Of a stretch of DNA of 64,000 nt, positions 18,320 through 28,358 are shown in pieces. Every line of letters begins with the position of its first letter. Position 1 is the stretch's first letter. A program made the translations under genes and the position numbers. Origin of the DNA: Deltaproteobacteria bacterium (GTDB taxonomy: Bacteria > Bdellovibrionota_B > Oligoflexia > Oligoflexales > Bog-1112); assembly GCA_016186945.1 (NCBI GenBank), contig JACPKR010000033.1, positions 1-64,000 of the forward strand, written 5' to 3'. Under the pieces are notes generated by a model that did not search any database, was not told the origin of the DNA, and saw only the letters and a program-made list of their open reading frames with translations.

Positions 18320-19089
18320 ATTCCTCTGGAACTTCGCTGTAGGAAAGAGAGGAACAGCTTCGCTTCGGGAACGCTCTGTTTTGTAAGAGCCTCCTTAACT
18401 TCATCGAGGGAGAGGGCGCTATGGTAAATCATTTTGTAAACCGACTTGACATGCGCCATCGCTTCTTTATTGAAAGCGGCTCGTTCCATCCCCGTTCGGT
18501 TCAAACCTGTCGGGCGCGCACGATTTCCGTTGACCATGACAAAAGGGGGCACATCCTGACTTACCATGGAACCTGCGGCGAGCATCGCAAAAGTACCGAT
18601 CTTGACAAACTGGTGAACACCTACCAGGCCGCCAATGACTACGTTATCATCGACTTCAATATGTCCTGCGAGTGAGGACCCGTTAGCGATGATGCAGCGG
18701 TTACCTATCTTACAGTCATGAGCAACGTGAGTGTTCATCATGAAAAGGTTTCCGGAACCTATAGAGGTGGTGCCACCTCCTCCGTCCGTACCGATCGACA
18801 CGTTTGCATATTCACGGAAAAGGTTGTCCTCTCCGCAGACGAGGGCAGCATCTTCCCCCCTGTACTTAAGGTCCTGTGGAATGGCCCCTACGCTTGCAAA
18901 AGGCCAGATCGTCGTCCTAGCGCCGATCGTTGTACGGCCACTTACAACGGCATGGGAGTACACTCTGACCCCATCTCCCAATTTTACCTTAGGTCCGATC
19001 AATGCATAGGGGCCGATCTCTATTCCTAACCCCAGTTCAGCACCTTTTTCCACGATAGCTGTGGGGTGGATTTTGACTTCCTTATTCAA
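18310..19089 (-). CDS. lpxA: UDP-N-acetylglucosamine acyltransferase
   Basis: A 259-residue left-handed beta-helix acyltransferase, the first step of lipid A synthesis. Imperfect hexapeptide repeats run from about residue 5 to 190 (for example IHPTAIVEKGAELG, GPYALIGPKVKLG). The catalytic His is in the MNTHVAHDCKIGN segment, and the GLNRTGMERA motif at the start of the helical C-terminal domain is diagnostic. It follows fabZ by 11 bp and overlaps lpxB. Normally lpxD lies just upstream of fabZ; here it is missing. Confidence 0.95.
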   Translation of the reverse strand: MNKEVKIHPTAIVEKGAELGLGIEIGPYALIGPKVKLGDGVRVYSHAVVSGRTTIGARTTIWPFASVGAIPQDLKYRGEDAALVCGEDNLFREYANVSIGTDGGGGTTSIGSGNLFMMNTHVAHDCKIGNRCIIANGSSLAGHIEVDDNVVIGGLVGVHQFVKIGTFAMLAAGSMVSQDVPPFVMVNGNRARPTGLNRTGMERAAFNKEAMAHVKSVYKMIYHSALSLDEVKEALTKQSVPEAKLFLSFLQRSSRGICR

Positions 19090-19100
19090 ATGGATATCCT

Positions 19101-19550
19101 TTATTTCATTAAAGCGGAGAATTTTACATGGGCCACAAGACTGTCCCCGACTGACGCTTTTCCATCGAACCAGAAAAAATCTCCCCTCTGTCGTTCGACG
19201 ACTAATTCGTAATGAAGTGTCTCGCCGGGTTCAACTTTTTTCCTAAAGCGGGCTTTTTCGATCTCCGTCAAAAGGACGGTGTTCACAGCTATCCCATTAC
19301 GGGAATAGACACCGAGAACACCCGAGGCCTGAGCTAGGCCCTCTACGATCAGGACACCGGGGTAGATAGGATGGCCGGGGAAATGTCCTTGCAAGATGGG
19401 GTCAGAGCCGGAAATGGCTTTCAGCGCATGCACAGACTCGCCTGGCGTCAGGGCCACGACTTTGTCTATCAACAGGAACGGGTAGCGGTGCGGCAGGCAT
19501 TTTTCAATCGCCGTGACATCCAGCGGAAGAACAAGCTTGGGAATTTCCAT
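19101..19550 (-). CDS. fabZ: 3-hydroxyacyl-ACP dehydratase
   Basis: A 149-residue hot-dog-fold dehydratase of type II fatty acid synthesis. The pattern HRYPFLLIDKV near the start, the active-site His in GHFPGHPIYPGVL and the Glu in EGLAQASG match FabZ. It balances acyl chains between phospholipid and lipid A, which explains its place between the skp-like gene and lpxA. Length is normal. Confidence 0.94.
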   Translation of the reverse strand: MEIPKLVLPLDVTAIEKCLPHRYPFLLIDKVVALTPGESVHALKAISGSDPILQGHFPGHPIYPGVLIVEGLAQASGVLGVYSRNGIAVNTVLLTEIEKARFRKKVEPGETLHYELVVERQRGDFFWFDGKASVGDSLVAHVKFSALMK

Positions 19551-19562
19551 GGCACCCCTTTC

Positions 19563-20123
19563 TCATGAATTTGGGTCAGGTTTCTTTTCCTTAGACTCAG
19601 AAGGCTTTACGGGTGAGCTTGCGTTGTATTTCTTGATCACATCTTCAGTCAAGTCGACACGCTGCTTGGCATACATTAGACCGGAGCTGTTGGTTTCAAA
19701 CACAGCGTCAAGTTTCTTCTCATCTGCCAGTGTGGTCACCAGGCCAGAAACTTTGACAGCAATTTTTTGTGTTTCCTGATTCTCTTTCTTTTTTATCTCA
19801 GCCTGAAACTCCATCTCAGAATTGCGCAATTGAACGAACTTTTCCTGGAACTCCTGTTGTTTGCGAATCCTTGCTTCTTCACTGAGAAGAGGGGACTGGT
19901 CCTTCCAGTCTTTGTTCATCTTGTCGAGCTCCTGTTTCTGCTTGAGAAACTCGCTTTCCTTTGCCTTAATTTCAGCTTCCAGTTTTGACCGTGCTTCTTT
20001 TCCCTCATCCACAGTCAAGATGATTCTTTGCATATCGACCGTGCCGATATTGAATCCGTCTTCTTTGGCAAAGGCTGTATTTGTTAAAAAGAAAACCGCT
20101 AAAAGAGTACGCGAAAATTTCAT
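19563..20123 (-). CDS. skp: OmpH/Skp-like periplasmic chaperone
   Basis: 186 residues from the ATG at 20123, chosen because a signal peptide (hydrophobic 5-17, cleavage after AFA at about 20) begins there; an upstream extension has no such logic. The mature part opens with NIGTVDMQRII and continues as a long Lys/Glu-rich coiled coil (about 45-130), the tentacles of Skp/OmpH. It escorts unfolded outer-membrane proteins to BamA, encoded next to it. The C-terminus is Pro/Lys/Ser rich. Confidence 0.88.
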   Translation of the reverse strand: MKFSRTLLAVFFLTNTAFAKEDGFNIGTVDMQRIILTVDEGKEARSKLEAEIKAKESEFLKQKQELDKMNKDWKDQSPLLSEEARIRKQQEFQEKFVQLRNSEMEFQAEIKKKENQETQKIAVKVSGLVTTLADEKKLDAVFETNSSGLMYAKQRVDLTEDVIKKYNASSPVKPSESKEKKPDPNS

Positions 20124-20174
20124 AAAAAACCCCTTAATACTTGCGTGGGACGAGTGCCCCGTCATTCTGAATAC

Positions 20175-22475
20175 TCAGTAACCCAGTGTGAAGATAAACT
20201 GCAGTTCGCCTAAACGTTTCTTCTCATCATCGTAGGGATAAGCCCATTCAAATCGGAAAGGAGCAAGGGGTGTGAGCCAGCGAAAGCCAAAGCCGACATC
20301 CTTCTTGAATTCCCCAAACGAAATCGACTCATCTTCCTTATACACTCGCCCTGCGTCTGCAAACACAAGAGACTTGATGCCTGCCTTGGGAATGAGAGGC
20401 ACAAAGTACTCAAATTGAAAGTAAACTTGCTTATCCCCGCCAAGTTCATAGTCGTAATAGGCATTTCTCGGTGAACGCATCCTCCTCTGTGTGGGCCCCA
20501 CAGACCAATAAGGATAACCCCTTAGGCTGTCAAAGCCCCCTAAACGGTAACGCTCAGAAGGGGGGAGTTCTTGACCTTGAAACTGCCATAATTTACCAAG
20601 AACACCGCGAAGTTTAAAGTAGGTCCTGAATTCCTCTGTATAATCAAGTGGGAGATAAACGGCGCTATCTACCTGAGATTCCTGATATTGGTAATCACCC
20701 TTGAGAGGCCCGCCCGAAAAGTTGTGTGAAAGGGATACGATAGAACCCTGGCTCGGGTCCAGGTAATTGTCCACGTCCTTACGGGAAATGCCAAGGGTAA
20801 CGCTTTTTTGCACCCCGCCAGCGACATATCCTTCGAAAATATAGACTTCCCGCAACTGACGAATTTTACTGTAACGCAAGGTCAGACTTCCGCGGATCAA
20901 CTCGATAATCTTCCGCCCTACGGTGACACTGACGCTTGATTTTGTCTCCGGAATTTCAATCCCAGCCGCGTAACGCCTCTCAAACCTGCTGTGGGAAAGA
21001 TAGGTGCCTAAGGACCAATCGCTGTCGTACACCTTGGGATCTGTAAAGCCAAGTTCGAGGTCATAATCGTCCGTCGTCGCCCAACGTGCGGAAAGGCTGG
21101 TATGCCAAGCTTTTCCCGACTGGTTGCTTTCATCATAACGCCCCTGACCAAACCATGACTGCTTCCGTTGCGTTTGCGGAGAAAAACCAATCGACGCCTG
21201 TAACTGACCTGTAGGTTTTTCCTTCACTTTAAGTTTAAGGTTAACAACATCTTCTTCTTGTTCGTCCCGCTCTTTGATGACTTGAACTTCTTCAAAAAAC
21301 CCAAGCCTGTTTACGTTTCGTTTTGTCAGAGAAAGTCTCGTTCCGCTATACAGTTCGGCGTCGGTAACTTCGAATTCTCTACGGATGACGTTATCCCTTG
21401 TCTTCGTGTTCCCGACGATCAACATTTCACCGAAGTAAACTTTCTGCCCTTTTGTGATTTCGTAGTTAATGTCGACGGTCCGGGCTTCATCGTTGAAGGT
21501 TGTTTTAGGGTTGACGTCGACGTAGGCGTACCCCAGGTCGCCATATTTATCCACCAACATTTCGACGTCTTTGGCAAAACGGGAATAGCGGAAGAGTTCG
21601 GTTTCCTTCAACAGCATAGCTTCCAGGAGTTCGTTTTCCTGATAAAGGCCTTCGAGGTCTCCGGAAACATGCAGTGTACCTATGTTATACTGCAAACCTT
21701 CATCAACTTGAAAGGTGACCCGCACGAAGTTTTGGTCCGTATCCATCTGAATCACAGGTTGAGCAACGCGGACGTTGGCAAATCCATAGTCTTTGTAATA
21801 GTAAGCGAGAAACTCAAGATCCCTGTTCACATAATCTTTTTGAAACAAAGACCCTGATCCATAAGCTCCCGATCGCGTATAGGGGCGTGTCGCTAACTTG
21901 TCTATAATGTCAGAGTCGGAAAAATATTCGTTCCCCAGTATGAAAACATCTCCGACGAGGACTTTTCCCCTTTCATTGACCTTAAACACGACCTCGACTT
22001 CATTGGCACTTTTATCCTCGATCGTGTAGTCGACCTTCGCCAGGTAGAAACCTTTTTCCGAGTACTTTTTCTCGATTAAGCGAACATCGGAGGCAATCGT
22101 TCCTTCGTTGACGATTGTGTAGAGTTTGGTTTCGAGGGTGTCTTTAAAATCATCCTCTTTCACCTCGTTCATACCCTCGAACCGGATATTGATGATCGCT
22201 GGTTTTTCGACAACCTTGATTTTGAGGATGAATCCATCGCCGCTATCGACACTCAGGAAACGGATGTCGGAGAAATAACCAAGTTTGTAAAGTTCCCGAA
22301 TATCATTTGCGATCGTCAAGCGATTGATTTCCTCACCTTTGCGAGAGGAAACTGTATTGAGGATCGCTTCGGATTCGACTTTCGCATTTCCCTCAACGCG
22401 AATATCTGTGATGCGTTGGGCGTAAGCGGTTATGCTCCAGAAACTTGCGAGGAGACAGTACTTTATCCAGTTCAA
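20175..22475 (-). CDS. bamA: outer-membrane protein assembly factor BamA
   Basis: A 766-residue Omp85 protein. It has a signal peptide (1-19, ending AYA), five POTRA domains (about 22-420, first one ITDIRVEGNAKVES) and a C-terminal 16-strand barrel with a VRGF-type motif (GFDSLRGYPYWSVGP) and a final strand ending FIFTLGY, matching the outer-membrane C-terminal signature. It is the catalytic core of the BAM complex. Its start overlaps lolD by 4 bp. Length is typical. Confidence 0.95.
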   Translation of the reverse strand: MNWIKYCLLASFWSITAYAQRITDIRVEGNAKVESEAILNTVSSRKGEEINRLTIANDIRELYKLGYFSDIRFLSVDSGDGFILKIKVVEKPAIINIRFEGMNEVKEDDFKDTLETKLYTIVNEGTIASDVRLIEKKYSEKGFYLAKVDYTIEDKSANEVEVVFKVNERGKVLVGDVFILGNEYFSDSDIIDKLATRPYTRSGAYGSGSLFQKDYVNRDLEFLAYYYKDYGFANVRVAQPVIQMDTDQNFVRVTFQVDEGLQYNIGTLHVSGDLEGLYQENELLEAMLLKETELFRYSRFAKDVEMLVDKYGDLGYAYVDVNPKTTFNDEARTVDINYEITKGQKVYFGEMLIVGNTKTRDNVIRREFEVTDAELYSGTRLSLTKRNVNRLGFFEEVQVIKERDEQEEDVVNLKLKVKEKPTGQLQASIGFSPQTQRKQSWFGQGRYDESNQSGKAWHTSLSARWATTDDYDLELGFTDPKVYDSDWSLGTYLSHSRFERRYAAGIEIPETKSSVSVTVGRKIIELIRGSLTLRYSKIRQLREVYIFEGYVAGGVQKSVTLGISRKDVDNYLDPSQGSIVSLSHNFSGGPLKGDYQYQESQVDSAVYLPLDYTEEFRTYFKLRGVLGKLWQFQGQELPPSERYRLGGFDSLRGYPYWSVGPTQRRMRSPRNAYYDYELGGDKQVYFQFEYFVPLIPKAGIKSLVFADAGRVYKEDESISFGEFKKDVGFGFRWLTPLAPFRFEWAYPYDDEKKRLGELQFIFTLGY

Positions 22476-23182
22476 AGGTTTCCCCTATCTATAATCATTC
22501 CATCTTCCATAATGATCTGGTGAGGAAGTCGTTGTGCCAGGTCAAGATCATGGGTGACGAGGAGCATCGTGGTCGTATAACTTTCACACAGCTCCAGGAG
22601 CAGATCCTGAATCGACAGGCTCGTTTTTCGGTCCAGGTTCCCGGTAGGTTCGTCGGCTAGGAGGACTGGGGGTGCCATTAGAAGAGCGCGGGCTATGGTG
22701 ACCCTTTGCTGCTCTCCTCCGGAAAGCTCCGCAGGTCGATGGCGTTCTCGATGAGAAAGTCCGACAGAATGCAGAACTTGTGCTGCCCGCTCTTTTACCG
22801 CACTTCGGGGAATACCAGCAATGAGACCAGGCATCATCACGTTTTCAAGAGCTGTGAATTCATTGAAAAGGTTTTTCATCTGAAACACAAACCCGATCGT
22901 GCTGTTACGAAAAACCGAGGTGGTGTAGTCGTTGAGGGTTGAAACATCCGTACCGTTAAGCCATACGCGGCCTTGACTCGGGCGGTCGATGGTGCCCACT
23001 ATATGAAGAAGGGTGCTTTTTCCTGCTCCAGACTTCCCAATCACGGCAATGATCTGACCGTTCTTAACAGAAAGGTTTATACCCTGCAACGCTTCGACCG
23101 GCTGAGCTTCCACGGAGTAGACCTTGTAAACGTCCTGCAGCACAATAACGTCTTCAACAATATTCCGCTTCTCTCGTTTCAC
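22472..23182 (-). CDS. lolD: lipoprotein-releasing system ATPase LolD
   Basis: 236 residues from a GTG at 23182 that overlaps the lolC stop as GTGA; an ATG further upstream would put 27 more codons inside lolC and exceed family length. It has Walker [11 protein letters not shown]-loop [21 protein letters not shown] signature, [11 protein letters not shown] Walker B and the H-loop. It powers extraction of lipoproteins from the inner membrane for delivery to LolA. It overlaps bamA by 4 bp. Confidence 0.93.
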   Translation of the reverse strand: MKREKRNIVEDVIVLQDVYKVYSVEAQPVEALQGINLSVKNGQIIAVIGKSGAGKSTLLHIVGTIDRPSQGRVWLNGTDVSTLNDYTTSVFRNSTIGFVFQMKNLFNEFTALENVMMPGLIAGIPRSAVKERAAQVLHSVGLSHRERHRPAELSGGEQQRVTIARALLMAPPVLLADEPTGNLDRKTSLSIQDLLLELCESYTTTMLLVTHDLDLAQRLPHQIIMEDGMIIDRGNL

Positions 23183-24459
23183 AAAAACCTCAGTCCTGTC
23201 CCGGGATCCTCTCTTGCTGCGATGATAGAGGGGTAAAAGGTTGCAAAAAGGCTTAAAACCCACGCGCTCAGAACAATAACGACATACTCCAGCGGCAGAA
23301 ACTTGACCGGTAGTTTACTTTGGTAGTAAATCCCTGCCGGTAGGTCTATGAACTGAAAGTAATAAATCGCCCCGCATGTTAGCAAGCCAAGCAGCAGTCC
23401 CATGCCTGCACCTATGCTTCCGATCGTTAGGCCGATGCTGAGAAATAGTTTGGCAACGTCCTTACGGCTCATGCCGATGGCACGAAACAGTGCAATCTGG
23501 CTTCGCTTATGAAACACCGTCATCATGATTGTGCCACTAATGGAGAAGGCCGCAACCAAAACAATCAGGAGCAGGATCGCGCTCATGGTAAATTTTTCCA
23601 GTTTGAGAGCGAAGAGGAGGGACTTATTCGTGTCTTCCCATGTCACAGGCTGCAATTCAGGGAAGCTCTGGAGTCGTTTTTTGTACGTGCCGATCTCGTC
23701 GGGGTGAGTGAAGCTAATCGCTATTCCACTGACAAATTCTTCCTCATCGAGTGAGGCGTCGTAATCGGGAAGAAACTTTCGGCCGGCTTTGAGGGAGACA
23801 ACCGCATATTTATTGTCAAATTGTGGAAGATCCGTCTGGAAAACTCCTACGATACGGAAACGGCCTGAGATATGCCCTCCCCCGAGAACATCGCTTACAC
23901 TCGCGTGCGGGCTGAGGATAAAAAGGTCTTCGCCGATTCCAACCCCTAATTGAATCGCCAGGCTGTCACCAAGGAATATACCCCCTGCCAGATCGGAGTC
24001 ACCTGCATCCTCCATGCCGGAGAGGTCACCGGAATATGTTCCCGAGAAAAATCCCCACAGTTTGCCACCTAGTTTTGTGTCTATGCCAAAGAGGGTCGCC
24101 GAGGACAGATTTTTCCCGTGTTTCAGGACGACATCGGACTTTGTGAACGGTTCCACTCCGCTAGCCTCGGGAAAGATGCGGGTCATCTGCTCGCGGCTGT
24201 ACTGTTGAAGGCTGAACCCGGCAGCTGCGTTTTCCCCAAAAATTTCCATGTGGGGAAGGCCACGGAACATTTTATCGCGCAGGTCTGTTTCAAAGCCCCC
24301 CATCACAGAGAGGACCACAACCAGAGCAGCTACTCCTATGGTGACGCCGAGAATGGAAAATGCGGTCATGAACGAAAGACTTTTCCCTTTTGTCGACACC
24401 AGATAACGCCAGGCTATCCAAAACACTGGCAGCTTTGACCGACGGCGGGTCATCGTCAT
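23179..24459 (-). CDS. lipoprotein-releasing system permease LolC/LolE family
   Basis: A 426-residue FtsX-like permease: an N-terminal transmembrane helix (about 28-50), a large periplasmic domain (50-280) and three C-terminal helices. The ends IAWRYLVSTKGKSLSFMTAFSILGVTIGVAALVVV and the ALFRAIGMSRKDV loop are typical of LolC/E. Only one such permease is encoded, so a homodimeric LolF-like arrangement with LolD is likely. It overlaps both neighbours by 4 bp. Whether it is closer to LolC or LolE cannot be told by eye. Confidence 0.9.
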   Translation of the reverse strand: MTMTRRRSKLPVFWIAWRYLVSTKGKSLSFMTAFSILGVTIGVAALVVVLSVMGGFETDLRDKMFRGLPHMEIFGENAAAGFSLQQYSREQMTRIFPEASGVEPFTKSDVVLKHGKNLSSATLFGIDTKLGGKLWGFFSGTYSGDLSGMEDAGDSDLAGGIFLGDSLAIQLGVGIGEDLFILSPHASVSDVLGGGHISGRFRIVGVFQTDLPQFDNKYAVVSLKAGRKFLPDYDASLDEEEFVSGIAISFTHPDEIGTYKKRLQSFPELQPVTWEDTNKSLLFALKLEKFTMSAILLLIVLVAAFSISGTIMMTVFHKRSQIALFRAIGMSRKDVAKLFLSIGLTIGSIGAGMGLLLGLLTCGAIYYFQFIDLPAGIYYQSKLPVKFLPLEYVVIVLSAWVLSLFATFYPSIIAAREDPGTGLRFL

Positions 24460-25607
24460 CCCTTCTTTTGAACGAATCCTCGAACCACTGCAAGGATCGC
24501 TTCGGCGTCCTCGATACGGCTTCCCTCGCCAAAACTCAAGCGGATCGAGTTGGCGGCAACGTCTCTCGAATAACCCATCGCCGTCAACACTCGGCTGGGT
24601 TCGCTGCCACCTGATAGACAGGCACTGCCACTTGAAACCGCGATCCCCGCATTCTCAAAACGCAGCATGAGTTCTTCTCCCGCTACACCATGAATCGTGA
24701 AATTGAGGGTGGTCGGCAAACACCGACTAAGGTCCCCATGTATCTCCAGCCCAGGAAGCACTCGCATGCGCTCGACAAGATGGTTCCACAAAGTTCGCAA
24801 ATGGTTAAGCGGTTCTTTACGTTCGAGGATTGCCTTTGCCCGCAGTCCAAAGGATACGATGCCGGGCATGTTTTCCGTCCCCGATCGCCACCCGCGTTCG
24901 TGTCCGCCGCCATGCAGAAGGGGAAGGAGCGAAACTTCCGGCTTTTTATACAGGCAGCCGATCCCCTTCAGCCCTCCCACTTTGTGCGCAGATACGGAAA
25001 CCGAGTCGATGACTGAACGCCCGATCCACGTACAGTCCAACTTGCCCAAAGCCTGAACCCCATCGACATGAACATGAAGGTTCGGTTTTTTTCCTTTGGC
25101 GGCACGTGCCAATTCCTCAACCGGGTTGACAACCCCCGTCTCGTTATTGACGTAAATGATGGCTACAAGCACAGTTCGTTCGTTGATTGCTGAAAGTAAT
25201 GTGTCCTTTTCCAGGAACCCCTTCGAATGGATAGGCGCATAGGTAACGGTACAGAACCCGTACCCTTCCAGAAACTTTGCAACATTGTGCACGGATGAAT
25301 GCTCGGAGTTCGTTATGACAATGTGGGGACGTTCTCCCTTTTTGAAATGCTGAAAGACGACCCCCTTCAGACAGAAGTTGTTCGACTCGGTCGCTCCCGA
25401 CGTGAATACGATGCTTTTTCTCTCAGCACCGAACAGTTTCGCTACGTTTTCCCTAGCGTCCTCCATGAGTCGTTTTGCTTCGCGTCCAAAATGATGAATG
25501 GAGCTAGGGCTTCCAAAGCTTGCTTGAAGAATCTCAAAAACCTGATCCTCATGCCCACGAGGAGATGGGGTGGTGGCATTATAGTCTGCGTAAATAAGTT
25601 GCTTCAA
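24456..25607 (-). CDS. cysteine desulfurase (NifS/IscS family)
   Basis: 383 residues from the TTG at 25607, which has AAAGGAGA a few bases upstream; an ATG 11 codons earlier lies inside lon. It is a PLP-dependent aminotransferase-fold enzyme that takes sulfur from cysteine for Fe-S clusters or thio-modification. Visible are YADYNATTP at the start, TSGATESNN, the PLP Lys in SVSAHKVGG and the persulfide Cys in SSGSACLSG. The short Cys loop suggests the NifS/IscS group I. No iscU or fdx neighbour exists here. It is embedded between lon and lolC/E in the envelope operon. Confidence 0.9.
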   Translation of the reverse strand: MKQLIYADYNATTPSPRGHEDQVFEILQASFGSPSSIHHFGREAKRLMEDARENVAKLFGAERKSIVFTSGATESNNFCLKGVVFQHFKKGERPHIVITNSEHSSVHNVAKFLEGYGFCTVTYAPIHSKGFLEKDTLLSAINERTVLVAIIYVNNETGVVNPVEELARAAKGKKPNLHVHVDGVQALGKLDCTWIGRSVIDSVSVSAHKVGGLKGIGCLYKKPEVSLLPLLHGGGHERGWRSGTENMPGIVSFGLRAKAILERKEPLNHLRTLWNHLVERMRVLPGLEIHGDLSRCLPTTLNFTIHGVAGEELMLRFENAGIAVSSGSACLSGGSEPSRVLTAMGYSRDVAANSIRLSFGEGSRIEDAEAILAVVRGFVQKKG

Positions 25608-25626
25608 AGCTGTCTCCTTTGTCCTA

Positions 25627-28125
25627 TTAGGAGGAGGCAAAGAGTTCAGGAAATGTAGGAGTAGGAACGAGTGCGTTCCTACGGAACTTCACCGGAAGCT
25701 GCTCACGTCCGTCTTGTCGTGTGATCAGGCCAGTCAGGAACAAGGCTTCCATCATATGATCGATGGCGTAAATATGGAGGTCTTTGAGGACTTCGGGTGG
25801 AAGTTCTTCCAGTTCCAGCCAATTTTCGCGTGGTAGGATGATGTGTGTTTTTCCATAACGGTGGGCTGCCAAGAGTTTTTCCTTGATACCACCGACAGGA
25901 AGAACTTTTCCCCTCAGGGTTATTTCCCCCGTCATGGCAAAATGCACAGCGATTTCCTTTCCCGACAATAGGCTTACCATGGCACTGAGCAGGGCTACAC
26001 CGGCACTCGGACCATCTTTCGGAGTCGCTCCGTCGGGAAGGTGAATGTGTATGTTCGACTTCTCCATTTCGGCACGATCGACACCTAGGTGATCCGCTTC
26101 GGACAGGATAAAAGAATAGGCCGTCTGTGCGCTTTCCTTCATGACCTTCCCAAGGCTACCTGTGAGAGTCAGAGCACCCTTAGCTTCGCCCACAAAACGC
26201 CTCGACTCGATATATAGGATATCTCCTCCAAAAGCTGTGTAAGCAAGACCGATAGCTACCCCAGGTGACAAAGTTTTTGCATGAGGTTCCTCAAAATAGC
26301 GCTGCTGGCCCAAGAACCCACGCAGATTTTTCTCCGACACGACAAGGGAAGACTCCCCGGCTACGATCCTTTTCACAAGCTTCCTTCCGATGGCAACAAG
26401 CTCACGACGGAGTTGTCGCACCCCTGCTTCCCTTGTGTACTGACGGATGATCGTACGCATGAGTGTTTCCGAAAGGTCGAACTTCTGCAACTTCAGCCGC
26501 AAATCTCTGCATATAGACGGGACAAGCTGACTCGTCGCAATTTTAACTTTTTCCGATTCCGTATAGCTGGAAATTTCTACCATCTCCAGTCGGTCCATCA
26601 ATGGCTCACTTAACCCTTCTGTCGTGTTTGCTGTCGTTACAAAAATGACCTGCGACAAGTCGAAGGGGAAACCGAGATAATGATCGGTGAAAAACTTGTT
26701 TTGCTCCGGATCAAGAAGTTCCAACAAGGCAGCAGACAAATCACCCTGCCCCGGAACGGCTGCACCCAACTTGTCAATTTCGTCAAGAAGGATCAGTGGA
26801 TTGAATACGCCAGCGGTCTTCATTCCTTGGATGATCTTTCCAGGCATCGAGCCGATGTAAGTTCGTCGATGACCTCTTATCTCAGCCTCGTCTCGCACGC
26901 CTCCGAGAGATATCTGAACGAAGGGCCTTCCCAAAGCTTCTGCTATCGAGCGCGCCAGAGAGGTCTTCCCCACCCCTGGAGGGCCTACCAGCAAAAGCAC
27001 TTGCCCCTTCAAGTTGCCACGATGGTGAAGGACGGCGATATATTCCAGAATTCTGTCTTTGACCTTGCGTAAACCATAGTGACTCTTATTGAGCACACGG
27101 CTAGCAGCCTTAAGTTGAGGAATCTTGGCCTCACCTTTTTTCCTTTCGACCTCGCCCCACGGCAAATCTTTGATCCACGACAGGTAGGTCCAAGACACCA
27201 TATACTCGGGAGAGCCGGGGTGCATCATAGCCAGGCGCTCGGTTTCGCGAGTTATAATATTTTTAACTTCCAAGGGAAGATCAAGTTTTTCAAAGCTGGA
27301 TTGCAAGTCCTCTAGTTCATCAACCTCTCCGTCGATTTCTCCCAGTTCTCGTTTGATAGCAGCCATTTGTTCACGGAGGAAATTTCGCTTCAGCCCTTCG
27401 TGCATATCGTTGCGGACTTCTTCCTGAATGCGTGAGGAAATATTCAAGAGTTCAACTTCGCGCGACATGAACTTGATCAAGTGCTTCATGCGCGAACGGA
27501 TGTCGAAGTTGCTTAGGATAGCGAGTTTTTCTTTAGCCGTGATCGAAAGATAAGGAGTCATCAAATCACACATGAGAACCGGATCGTCCGTTGTATAAAG
27601 CAACGCGACCGCCTCCTGTGAAATAGCATGATTGAGCTTAATCACCTTGTTGACTAGATTCTTGAGAGCTTTGACTGAAGCCAGGAACTTTGCAGTTTGC
27701 CGAACCTGCTTGTCACCGACGATCATCACATGACCTGTGTAGCCTTCCTTCTTGTTACTGATCGAGTTGACCACAAGGCGGCGTACACCTTTCAGCACAG
27801 CCCCGAAACTACCGTCCGACATCTTGATGATCCCGGTGATGATCGCTTCCGTGCCGAAGAGAGAAAGATGAGCGCTCGGCTCCTTACCCTCGTCGAGCTG
27901 GGAAATCACTCCGACCCGCAGAAGTCCCTTCTGCGCAAGATGCAAGTCCGCACTTCTAAACCCTTCCAAAGACGAGATCGGCAAAGATTGCCCGGGAAAT
28001 AGAACGATCTTAGGTAAAATAATGAGAGGCAAATCGCTATGCTCTTCCAAAGACTCAAAACGAGTGGAAAGTTCCTTGAAAGATACCGAGGCAGGTGTCT
28101 GGGGTTGAATCTTTTTTTCGTTCAT
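25627..28125 (-). CDS. lon: ATP-dependent protease Lon
   Basis: An 832-residue protein. It has an N-terminal LON substrate domain (about 30-230, LPLIILPKIVLFPGQSLP), a coiled coil, an AAA+ module with Walker A GPPGVGKTS at 381-389, the GGVRDEAEIRGHRRTYIGSMPG pore region and LLDEIDKL. The C-terminal protease domain carries the Ser-Lys dyad (DGPSAGVAL, later GGIKEKLLAA). It degrades misfolded and regulatory proteins. It is the first gene of the minus-strand operon, 19 bp from the desulfurase. Slightly longer than E. coli Lon, with a C-terminal tail. Confidence 0.95.
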   Translation of the reverse strand: MNEKKIQPQTPASVSFKELSTRFESLEEHSDLPLIILPKIVLFPGQSLPISSLEGFRSADLHLAQKGLLRVGVISQLDEGKEPSAHLSLFGTEAIITGIIKMSDGSFGAVLKGVRRLVVNSISNKKEGYTGHVMIVGDKQVRQTAKFLASVKALKNLVNKVIKLNHAISQEAVALLYTTDDPVLMCDLMTPYLSITAKEKLAILSNFDIRSRMKHLIKFMSREVELLNISSRIQEEVRNDMHEGLKRNFLREQMAAIKRELGEIDGEVDELEDLQSSFEKLDLPLEVKNIITRETERLAMMHPGSPEYMVSWTYLSWIKDLPWGEVERKKGEAKIPQLKAASRVLNKSHYGLRKVKDRILEYIAVLHHRGNLKGQVLLLVGPPGVGKTSLARSIAEALGRPFVQISLGGVRDEAEIRGHRRTYIGSMPGKIIQGMKTAGVFNPLILLDEIDKLGAAVPGQGDLSAALLELLDPEQNKFFTDHYLGFPFDLSQVIFVTTANTTEGLSEPLMDRLEMVEISSYTESEKVKIATSQLVPSICRDLRLKLQKFDLSETLMRTIIRQYTREAGVRQLRRELVAIGRKLVKRIVAGESSLVVSEKNLRGFLGQQRYFEEPHAKTLSPGVAIGLAYTAFGGDILYIESRRFVGEAKGALTLTGSLGKVMKESAQTAYSFILSEADHLGVDRAEMEKSNIHIHLPDGATPKDGPSAGVALLSAMVSLLSGKEIAVHFAMTGEITLRGKVLPVGGIKEKLLAAHRYGKTHIILPRENWLELEELPPEVLKDLHIYAIDHMMEALFLTGLITRQDGREQLPVKFRRNALVPTPTFPELFASS

Positions 28126-28358
28126 CTTAACTATCTGAATGTTTTATTATTTTTTGTCTATAAAGGCACTCTTAGACCTGAAGTTAAACGATTGGCCCAG
28201 GGATAGCAAGCCTCACTTCCTGACTTTTTTCCCTCTCCACGATGAAGTGGTCTCGGGGGTAACGGCACCATGCTTTCCCTCAAGGGAATTCCTGCCCTAT
28301 GATTAAAGGTGGAAGAGAAACCCGGAATAAACTCGCGTATACGATAGACAGGAGATCT

